From a virus, in the IMG/VR virus record IMGVR_UViG_3300034198_006615, positions 1 through 22,037 of that record: a stretch of 22,037 bases of DNA; one strand, written 5' to 3'. Position numbers and translations under genes: made by a program. How positions within the stretch are numbered: the stretch's first letter is position 1; every line of letters begins with the position of its first letter. Positions 1 to 6,900 of this stretch are shown piece by piece. The notes beneath the pieces are model-generated. The model saw only the letters and a list, made by a program, of their open reading frames with translations. It had not been told where the DNA came from and did not search any database.

Positions 1-148
1 GAACAGAATTATTTTCAAAATATAATCTAACAAAGTTCCAAATGTCTCCATGTGTTCTAAGTAAACCATCTACATTTGCCTGAAGAAGAACATGTATCTG
101 CTTATCTTTTAAAACAGCCGTAAGTAGTTTTGCCTCTGTATTATTCAT
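1..148 (-). CDS. Partial CDS, N-terminus of a probable DnaB-type replicative helicase
   Basis: The frame opens at an ATG at 148 and stays open for 49 codons to the window edge, so only the N-terminus is present. The start is supported by AAAGGAG at 162-156, eight bases upstream, and by an 8-base overlap with the end of the preceding gene. The peptide begins MNNTEAKLLTAVLKDKQIHV and continues with LLRTHGDIWNFVRLYF. This helical pattern (leucine-rich helix, DKQ, then a THxDIWxFVxxYF segment) resembles the N-terminal domain of phage DnaB-like helicases, which unwind the replication fork. The Walker motifs that would prove it lie outside the window. Its position just after a small helicase-loader-like gene fits. 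The family call is from pattern memory and is moderate at best; the existence of the gene is much surer. Confidence 0.55.
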   Translation of the reverse strand, partial: MNNTEAKLLTAVLKDKQIHVLLQANVDGLLRTHGDIWNFVRLYFENNSV

Positions 149-449
149 TCAGCCACTCCTTTGCCATTCGTCTACGATCTGCCCTATCTTTATCATCTTG
201 TTGTTTATCTAATCTTGCTTGAAGTATTTTTTCCGCATTGTATGCAAAGTAGTTCCAATTAGGAGACTGAGCAACACTAAAATAATACTCAAGTAAATCA
301 TAACATTCTCCAATTCCATACGACTCTATAAGAGCATCAGATGCCCATTGTTCTACATTTAAATTAATAGATGGCTTTGATTCATACCTTGCAGTGTGAT
401 GTTTGCTATATCTTGAAAGCAAAGCCATACGGTCTTTGCGTTCTGCCAT
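141..449 (-). CDS. Small phage protein, possibly helicase-loader-like
   Basis: This is a 102-residue protein with no signal peptide or membrane segment. The start ATG at 449 overlaps the stop of the preceding gene in TAATG, and no Shine-Dalgarno sequence is visible, so translation is probably coupled. The N-terminus is basic. The centre (about residues 33-75) is helical and aromatic, with QWASDALIESYGIGECYDLL and a YYFSVAQSPNWNYFAYNAEKI stretch. The C-terminus is highly charged (QQDDKDRADRRR). The central region resembles small proteins placed next to phage helicases and primases, and the next gene looks like a replicative helicase. A helicase-loading or replication accessory role is therefore a reasonable guess, but no family is firmly recognised. 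Confidence 0.6.
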   Translation of the reverse strand: MAERKDRMALLSRYSKHHTARYESKPSINLNVEQWASDALIESYGIGECYDLLEYYFSVAQSPNWNYFAYNAEKILQARLDKQQDDKDRADRRRMAKEWLNE

Positions 450-655
450 TATTCGTTAATTTCGGCCTTGGCTTCGTTAATCTTTTCAGTCAATTTAGCC
501 TCTACAAAGCCATAGACACGCTCAAAAGCCTCGGAGGTAGTTTCACCCTCACGCTTTGAATCTACAATCCCCAAATCAAGTCGTAGGGACTGAAAATTAC
601 CTAGATTTAATGTATAGCCTAATGTTACATTTACTTTTGTTGAATCATTTTCCAT
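449..655 (-). CDS. Small conserved-type phage protein of unknown function
   Basis: This 68-residue protein has an ATG at 655 preceded by a good Shine-Dalgarno sequence (GGAGG, AATA spacer), and its stop overlaps the next ATG as TAATG. The N-terminal half alternates hydrophobic and polar residues (KVNVTLGYTLNLGNFQSLRL), suggesting beta strands. The C-terminal half is an amphipathic acidic/lysine helix (AFERVYGFVEAKLTEKINEA). This beta-beta-helix arrangement is common in small phage replication-region proteins, but I do not recognise a named family. It sits between a DNA-binding regulator and the helicase-side genes, so a role in DNA metabolism is more likely than a virion role. Confidence 0.7.
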   Translation of the reverse strand: MENDSTKVNVTLGYTLNLGNFQSLRLDLGIVDSKREGETTSEAFERVYGFVEAKLTEKINEAKAEINE

Positions 656-674
656 TATTCCTCCAATGGACTAG

Positions 675-1217
675 TTAAATAGATTCACTCCAAATTGGAA
701 TAAATCTGCCGTCTTCAGTTTTCGTATATTTAAGTATACCATCGCCCATTCTTCTTGTCAACTCTTGAGAATTGGGTGTCATGTTGTTTGTAATTAATCC
801 GTCATTTCTTGGTCTTCCAATATGGTATGTAGCAAGTATATCACGTATCTCTCTAACTTGCGATTCTGAGTAATAAGATCTTACCTGCCATCCAGTTTCT
901 CCACCCTTTTGAGATCCAGTCGGATGTGGAATAATACCACGTTTCATTAATGATGGCATATATTTTTTATGACGATTAACTAATTTAGCAGTCTCGCCAA
1001 CAGTGTATGCTTTTTCTCTTTTATTTTTAAAATCACTAATTAAACAACTTTCAATTCTATCTTTTATAATATTATAAACAGACATAATGCCATTAGATTT
1101 GTTATAATGATGAATGCGGACTAAGTCGCCATTTAAAAACCAAACTTTTTTATTGCCTGGAATTATAGCAGAGTCATTGTACTCTTGGCCAGCAATAACT
1201 CGTTTTGCAGTAGCCAT
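675..1217 (-). CDS. HTH (MerR/excisionase-like) DNA-binding protein
   Basis: This is a 180-residue protein. The start at 1217 is fixed by a strong AGGAGG at 1227-1222, four bases upstream. Residues about 69-130 look like a winged helix-turn-helix of the MerR/excisionase type: KAYTVGETAKLVNRHKKYMP, then RGIIPHPTG, a wing (TGWQVRSYY), and a helix (SESQVREIRDIL). The first 65 residues may form a small beta domain (VWFLNGDLVRIHHY). This family normally binds promoter DNA; here it could switch between late and other transcription, which is inference. The 5' end overlaps the zinc-ribbon gene by 55 bases in another frame. The C-terminal tail (RRMGDGILKYTKTEDGRF) is unassigned. Confidence 0.75.
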   Translation of the reverse strand: MATAKRVIAGQEYNDSAIIPGNKKVWFLNGDLVRIHHYNKSNGIMSVYNIIKDRIESCLISDFKNKREKAYTVGETAKLVNRHKKYMPSLMKRGIIPHPTGSQKGGETGWQVRSYYSESQVREIRDILATYHIGRPRNDGLITNNMTPNSQELTRRMGDGILKYTKTEDGRFIPIWSESI

Positions 1218-1354
1218 CTACCCTCCTGAGAATTCTGTGGAGGATTATAAAAATTTCTTACACCACAAGAAATACAATATGCTTCTAAATGCATTACAGA
1301 ACTATACTGTCTATCAACAAACATTCTTCCACTACATTTTTTACATTTCAACAT
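1163..1354 (-). CDS. Small zinc-ribbon protein
   Basis: This 63-residue protein carries two CxxC knuckles: CKKC at residues 4-7 and CISC near residues 27-30. Between them is the RMFVDRQYSSVMHLEAY stretch typical of small phage zinc ribbons. A four-cysteine zinc site is therefore expected. The ATG at 1354 lies just after the TAA of the lectin-like fibre gene (TAATAATG), so translation is probably coupled. The last 55 bases overlap the HTH gene in another frame. Such proteins often act as nucleic-acid or RNA-polymerase binding factors; the specific role here is unknown. The overlap could cast doubt on it, but the cysteine spacing and tight coupling make a real gene likely. Confidence 0.75.
   Translation of the reverse strand: MLKCKKCSGRMFVDRQYSSVMHLEAYCISCGVRNFYNPPQNSQEGRWLLQNELLLAKSTMTLL
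1222..1227 (-). promoter_or_regulatory. Ribosome binding site of the HTH gene, inside the zinc-ribbon gene
   Basis: AGGAGG lies four bases before the ATG at 1217. It sits within the coding sequence of the overlapping zinc-ribbon gene and is the main reason for accepting the 1217 start despite the 55-base overlap. Confidence 0.75.
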
Positions 1355-1356
1355 TA

Positions 1357-1797
1357 TTATGGAGCCACACCAACTGCAATAATGTGAATGTTTACAGAAA
1401 CGTCTCCATTTGTTGTAAATCTTACAATACCATCAACCTTTGAAGTTGTTATGTTTGTCAATGCTACCGTAGATGCTGCACCTACTTGACTTGTTCCAGT
1501 GTTTACAATTGTTGCAGTCACAACTGGAGAAAATTTAAATTCTCCAGGAAAAGAGTAGGTAAAATCTTTTGTTGATCCAGCAGTTGCACCCGTGACATTT
1601 AATGAAACAGATGATGAAACTATCTTTGTATCAGATATCGTTACGGTTTGTGGAGATGTTACACCATTATTAATGGTTACATAATTTTTTGCAGAAGATC
1701 CAACTTTTGTTGTTAAATCATTAAGAGCAGAAGCAATTGTATACAAGTAAGATACATCAATTGGTTGTCCTCGTTGTGGTAGTGGGATTATTGGCAT
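1357..1797 (-). CDS. Short tail fibre/appendage protein, lectin-like C-terminus
   Basis: This is a 146-residue protein. The N-terminus (PIIPLPQRGQPIDVSYLYTI, then ASALNDL) looks like the attachment helix of short phage fibres. The rest is Ser/Thr/Val/Gly-rich beta structure. Residues about 78-146 have the pattern of an H-type-lectin-like fibre domain: FTYSFPGEFKFSPVVTATIV, a loop, then an alternating strand ending VNIHIIAVGVAP. A virion role in receptor or glycan contact is inferred from the position at the end of the tail-tip genes. No Shine-Dalgarno sequence precedes the ATG; instead a TGGTATAAT box ends ten bases before it, overlapping the stop of the preceding gene. The start is supported by the tight 10-base gap. 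Confidence 0.7.
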   Translation of the reverse strand: MPIIPLPQRGQPIDVSYLYTIASALNDLTTKVGSSAKNYVTINNGVTSPQTVTISDTKIVSSSVSLNVTGATAGSTKDFTYSFPGEFKFSPVVTATIVNTGTSQVGAASTVALTNITTSKVDGIVRFTTNGDVSVNIHIIAVGVAP

Positions 1798-1806
1798 AGT
1801 ATATCT

Positions 1807-1815
1807 ATTATACCA
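1807..1815 (-). promoter_or_regulatory. Extended -10 promoter-like site before the lectin-like fibre gene
   Basis: The minus strand reads TGGTATAAT, followed by nine bases and then the ATG at 1797. Initiation about seven bases after the -10 would give a leader of only two or three bases. The next gene has no Shine-Dalgarno sequence, which fits. Caution: the TATAA contains the preceding gene's stop codon (TAA at 1810-1808), so the match may be partly fortuitous, and no -35 is visible. Confidence 0.4.
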
Positions 1816-2359
1816 CGCTACCGCCGTCGATCAAATTATTTCCAATGTCTCCAATTGCTCGGGATTCTGTCACAAATAAAACAAGGCCTTTCTTACCATT
1901 TGGATAGCCTGGAAGAACTTCATCTAATGCTGTGGGATGAACAGATTGTTGAACTAAAAATTTAACATTTTGTTTTCCAGATTTTTTAATAATGCTATAT
2001 GTTTGTTCTGTTGTTGTTGTTACATATTGCCAATCATCATTATCCCATTTTACATATATATCATACTCTGAAATTGCTGATTTTGATACTTCTTGATTAG
2101 TAGAGGTTGATAAAACAGAAGGGAGTGTCCAATATAATGTAATTGCATTTTCTGTAATATTAACAGAATTTGAAACAGAAATTCTTGTATCAGATGTTGT
2201 AATTATAATATCTTTTATATCTGACCATTCTGATACTCTATTTCTATCTTCTGATACTATTCTATATTTTATTTTATACCCAGAGGAGTTTGTAGACAAT
2301 TTGATAAGATTTCCCAAATCTTTTTTAAGAATTCTTACCTTTTTTATTGTTTCTGCCAT
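1808..2359 (-). CDS. Minor tail protein with Fn3-like beta domain
   Basis: This 183-residue, beta-rich protein has no signal peptide. Its first part contains YKIKYRIVSEDRNRVSEWSD, an arrangement like the strand pair of fibronectin-type-III modules. A second strand series follows: ITLYWTLP, ISEYDIYVKWDNDDWQYV, YSIIKK and VKFLVQQSVHP. Such modules commonly decorate tail tips and help bind cell-surface sugars. The start overlaps the stop of the fibre-like gene (GCATAATGG), indicating coupled translation. The assignment rests on strand pattern and on position between two fibre-like genes; a specific ligand cannot be named. Confidence 0.65.
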   Translation of the reverse strand: MAETIKKVRILKKDLGNLIKLSTNSSGYKIKYRIVSEDRNRVSEWSDIKDIIITTSDTRISVSNSVNITENAITLYWTLPSVLSTSTNQEVSKSAISEYDIYVKWDNDDWQYVTTTTEQTYSIIKKSGKQNVKFLVQQSVHPTALDEVLPGYPNGKKGLVLFVTESRAIGDIGNNLIDGGSVV

Positions 2360-3498
2360 TATGCAACACCCAAAGCAAACCTAAACTCTACATAATTATT
2401 TGTATTTGAGTCTTTTGTAATAACTGCACCTGTTGGATTTTGAATTACTGAATATCCAGTTAATCCATAAAGTGCATTTTCAGATGTTAAGTTTTCAAGC
2501 CTTATTCCATCTAGTAAAACATAATATTGATTACTTACAGCATTTGATTGATTTAAAATTGTTGTATAAATTTTAACAGTATTTGCTGCATTCCAGTTAA
2601 AGTCTGGAGTAACAAAAACATTACTAATAGGAGTCTTAACAACACAATATCTATTTACCGATAAATCATATTGACCATCTCCTGTTCCATTAACAACTGT
2701 TTGTTCAATTCTTGCACTCTTAGATGAATCACCATCTACAGAGAATTCAATAAGTAGTCTAATAATTTTAGGCTGAGAGATTGCACTACCATCTTTATTT
2801 ACAACAACAAACGCAGTTCTAATTTCATCAGACATAGAATTTCCAGAAAGATTTACGGTAGATCCAGTTTTTTGTAAATATTGTGCCCCGCTTCCAACTG
2901 AGAATCTATCATTAAGTAAAGAAATATTTGAAGAGTCTCCACGTAGCAAAATAATATTATTTAAAAATCTTCCACGTTCATATCTTGAAGTTCTTGTATC
3001 TTTAAAAAATATTGCATTATCAACATTTGTTTCTATTGCTTTACTAGATGACTGAATAATATCTAATGCAGAGGATCCTCCTAGGTGTGTAGAAATTGAT
3101 TCTGCACTTCCCAGAGATGTTCCATTATAAAATCTCCAACCTTCTATATTACTAAAAGAAAAAAGCATTTTACTATCATAGTTTCCAGCACTTTCATTAA
3201 ATCCAGCAGAAAATAAACCTAATTCTGAAAATTCATATCTTTCTTCTGAAGGTAGTTCTGCAGTAAGAACTATTTTAGATATTGTTTGCCCATTAACTTC
3301 CTCGGAAACAAATCCTCTAGAAGAAATTGGAACTCTAAACATTTCAAAATCCAATGCCGTTTTACTTGCAGTATTTGCTACTGAGTCAGATGTCTTATAT
3401 GGTCTGGCTCCGCAACCAATAGCAATATGGGAAGCATATGATGGAGCATGTCCAAGCAAATACTTTCCAATAATTGACTGTCCTTTATTTGTTATCAT
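2359..3498 (-). CDS. Tail fibre/minor tail protein with DUF3751-like N-terminus
   Basis: This is a 379-residue protein. Residues 1 to about 120 follow the pattern of the tail-collar fibre N-terminal domain: ITNKGQSIIGKYLLG, IAIGCGA, an FEMFRVPI strand, KIVLTAELP, then the ELGLFSAG signature. In that family this part attaches the fibre to the baseplate. Residues about 120-200 (WRFYNGTS to LLRGDSS) and 200-379 are beta-rich and could form a jelly-roll or carbohydrate-binding module (VVVNKDGSAISQPKIIRLLI; KIYTTILNQSNAVSNQYYVL). Translation starts at TAATG over the preceding stop, with GAGGA close upstream. Likely role: side or central tail fibre. The N-terminal call is firmer than the C-terminal one. 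Confidence 0.7.
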   Translation of the reverse strand: MITNKGQSIIGKYLLGHAPSYASHIAIGCGARPYKTSDSVANTASKTALDFEMFRVPISSRGFVSEEVNGQTISKIVLTAELPSEERYEFSELGLFSAGFNESAGNYDSKMLFSFSNIEGWRFYNGTSLGSAESISTHLGGSSALDIIQSSSKAIETNVDNAIFFKDTRTSRYERGRFLNNIILLRGDSSNISLLNDRFSVGSGAQYLQKTGSTVNLSGNSMSDEIRTAFVVVNKDGSAISQPKIIRLLIEFSVDGDSSKSARIEQTVVNGTGDGQYDLSVNRYCVVKTPISNVFVTPDFNWNAANTVKIYTTILNQSNAVSNQYYVLLDGIRLENLTSENALYGLTGYSVIQNPTGAVITKDSNTNNYVEFRFALGVA

Positions 3499-3962
3499 TA
3501 ATCCTCATCCCTATATATTGTACCACTAGTTGCTATTTCTATTTGAACTTGTTCTGTATCTTCCATATTTACTAATTCTATAATTAAGTCCCCCGTTGCT
3601 TGATCAATATATACATAGTTTGTTTTTGATGGTATCTTATCTTTAAGTTTAATCACAAATTGTTCAAAGTATTGAGAACTTGCCCTTTGCAAAGAAAGTA
3701 TGCTGTTTGCATTATATTCTTGATCTAAGGTTGAAAGGTATTTGATTGGTTGATAAACTACACTTTGTCCATTAACAGTATTATTTCTTGCAATATTGAT
3801 TAATTCCTGTCCTCCAATATCTTGAAAAACAAGATCTGTCATAACCTCTATTGGAACAACTGCATCATTAAACTGAACATATTGTGGGGTAGCACTTTTT
3901 ACTTGAATTGCTGCAGTTGAGTTTGCAGTTCCACTTACTGATGAAGGAATTGGATTTACCAT
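3498..3962 (-). CDS. Minor tail protein, small baseplate component
   Basis: This is a 154-residue protein located between the hub and the fibre gene. The N-terminus is a low-complexity linker (SSVSGTANSTAAIQVKSATP). The core includes VPIEVMTDLVFQDIGGQELI, then NTVNGQSVVYQPIKYLSTLD and YNANSILSLQR. The C-terminal strands are TNYVYIDQATGDLIIELVNM and VQIEIATSG. I recognise this combination from minor tail proteins encoded after the hub in actinophage-type tail modules, without a defined biochemical role. Start and stop are both shared with neighbours in TAATG overlaps, so it is tightly coupled to the tail-tip operon. Confidence 0.65.
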   Translation of the reverse strand: MVNPIPSSVSGTANSTAAIQVKSATPQYVQFNDAVVPIEVMTDLVFQDIGGQELINIARNNTVNGQSVVYQPIKYLSTLDQEYNANSILSLQRASSQYFEQFVIKLKDKIPSKTNYVYIDQATGDLIIELVNMEDTEQVQIEIATSGTIYRDED

Positions 3963-6900
3963 TAAATTTCACACAAATAGACATTCATATCAGGACCGCC
4001 TACCCCTTTCTGATAAGATATATTATATACTATATATCTAGTATCTTTTGATGCAACTAAGTCTAATCCGTTTTTAGAATAATCAATTGTAACTATATCT
4101 CCAAGTTGGAGCATTGGATTTGAGAATAGTTTTATTCCAACATTTTTCTTTGGTTTCATTACCTTATCAACAATCCAAGCCATTATATTTTCTGCATGAT
4201 CTTGTGTTTGAATATAAGGTGAATCTATTGTAAAATCACTATTTCCGTATGTCATTCTACTTAATTTAATTTCATTAAACTTTTCATCAAGTATTTCTGG
4301 GGACCTTAAAACTTTTGTTCCAGATAACTCTGGGTCTGCAAAATTTGCTTTCTTTTCAAAAAACTTATCAACAGAAAGTTCGTGGGTTGTATCTTGTGTA
4401 AATGTTATTCCTTGAATTCTAAGATAGTTTCCAGTTGTTTCATCTAAATTAATTGCTGAATCTGTGGAATTAAATATTAAAAATTCAGCACCATAGGCAT
4501 TTGCAGTAAATCCAGATACTACATATGACTTAATCATATTAAATGTAGGAGATAATTTTGCATATAATGCAGGCCATGCTTTATCATATTTGATATTAAA
4601 GTATGCAGCCTCACGCATAATAGTTCCAAATTCTTCAAAATACATAGAGTATCCTGGTGGAGTTTGAGCACTAATTTCAGATAAATACGATGCTTGAACC
4701 ATTCCGCTCACTGCATATTTTCTTAATGCCTCTGTTGCATTAATTTGTTTATCCCCAAAAACATCTGCTATAACTTTTGTTGCATCAAAAACAGTACTTG
4801 ATGAATAATTTTGAGACAAAGCATAAATATTTTCAAACATAAGTCTTGAAGAACCCCTAACAAATAATGCCATATTATTATATGCTGGAAGAGGATCATA
4901 ATCATCAACTACACTTACTAGGTTATTATTAATATATAAATAAAATTTTCTATGCGTAGAAGATATATCTGAGTACTCTACTGCTAAATCATAAACTGTT
5001 GGGTTTGCTTCTCCGTTAACTCGATATTGTCCTGTAAACTTTCCATCATCAACAAGTATATTTGCAATTCCGCCCCATAGTTTAATTGGTACTGCCTTGG
5101 TTGTTCCAGTTTGCTGTTTAATCTTATAAAAAACAATATTATTTAAATTAATTAATGGATCTCCATTTGAATCATTTTTTAAGTATGAAGAAATATTGGT
5201 TTCTGTTAGTGCATTAACTTCAAAATAATATCCAATATTAGTGCTAGGATTTAAAAGAACCGCAACACCTCCGCCACCACCAGAAATAGTTAGATTTTGA
5301 GAAGCCGTGGTACTTGGTAAACTATAATATGGCGTACTACCTATTGCTGTTTGACCTTGTTGATCCCCTACTTCAATTTTCCCAATAACCCTTAACCTTG
5401 TTCCGAAATGTTTGTATTTTGCAGTTTGTGCTGTTACAACTCCGTCAACTGCTGTTCCAGAAGGAGAAAGACTTTTATAAACATAAGAAATATTGTCAAT
5501 TGGATTTTCTCCAACATCGTAGGTTGGACCAGTAATTACAAGGGCAGAAGACTGCAAGGTTCCAATTCCCGTTGTATTTAATTTATTTACTTCTGTTTCA
5601 GTTCTATAATTTGAAGACATAAAGTTTCTTATAATTCCATTTCTATAAGAACCCTTTGCCTTTTCATTTGAAATTCCAGCAGGACCTACTTGTGTTGCTG
5701 GATAAGAAGTTGTTGTTTGTGTTCCAAATAAATAGTTACTATCCATATTGCATCCACGAACATTATTATTGTCTGACCAATAAGTTGGAAGTCCAGCAGG
5801 GTGGTATGTGATGTTTGTTCCAAATTGTGCACGACCATGTTTTGCAACAGCACCATTCTTCATCATTGTAATTCCATTAACAGTTTCATAATATGGCTCT
5901 GAATAAATTCTTACAAGTCCAGTTGGGTATATTTTTCCATTAAAACTTATATTTGAAAAATATTTTTGATATTCTTCATTATCAGATATCCATATATTCC
6001 CATATCCTGGTACAGAAAATTGAACAGCATCATATCTAATTATTTCACCATTGGCATAAACATAACCCTGATATCTTGTGATCCAATAAATATTTTCACC
6101 AAAATTAATAATATTATTTTGCAAAACTCTTTCAACAACTGTTGGGGGGTTTATTGTTAATTCATTGTTTAGTGGATATGCACCAAGGACGTAACTTCCC
6201 ATATTTGATGCTTTTGCGTTTACCGATTTAGTGTTTTCAGTTCCAGAAACTTCCCATAAAAGGGCTGGCTTATATACCCAAGTTTTATCCTGATCTACTA
6301 AAGTTGACTGCTTAATGCTGGAATAAGATCTTTGAATATATCTTTCAGTATAATTAATTCTTCCATTATTAAATACTTTTTTGTCAACAGAAGATAATTC
6401 AAGAATATTAGATTGCTTGTCTGATCTATCGGATCCAATAAGTTCCATATTTGTTGCTCTATCCGTTTGTGATGGAGTCATAAAATTTTTACTCATAATA
6501 ACTAGATTATTATATTCATCAAAAAACATTGCCGTCTGTGTTGCAAGTGCTAGTTGATTTAATACTTCAGCAACATTTTGATTTGGTGCTACAAAAAAAT
6601 ATGGAATAACTGGATCTACTTCTCCAGAGGTTCTTCTAAAAACATAATTACTAAAGCCAATACCATCTAATAAAATGCTAATTGCATAACTTAAAGAAAC
6701 ATTTGTTAATAATAACTCTGGAGCCGTGTTGGATTCAAGATAAAAGAAAAAATCTCTTAAATCTAATGTAATCTTTCCATTTGAAATATCCATTTTTGGA
6801 ACTGCATCTGAATACAAGGTTTTAACAGGAATATAATAATTATATCCACCAACATCAATGATTCCTTCATAGAATATAATTTTAATATTTTTACCTACAT

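Noticed and set aside
733-1170. Three further TGnTATA(A/C)T matches inside the HTH gene (near 733, 835 and 1162)
   Set aside because: They lie in coding sequence without a start codon at a suitable distance, and the one at 1162 contains the stop of the zinc-ribbon gene. I treat them as background, though the one at 733 could serve the gene at 655.
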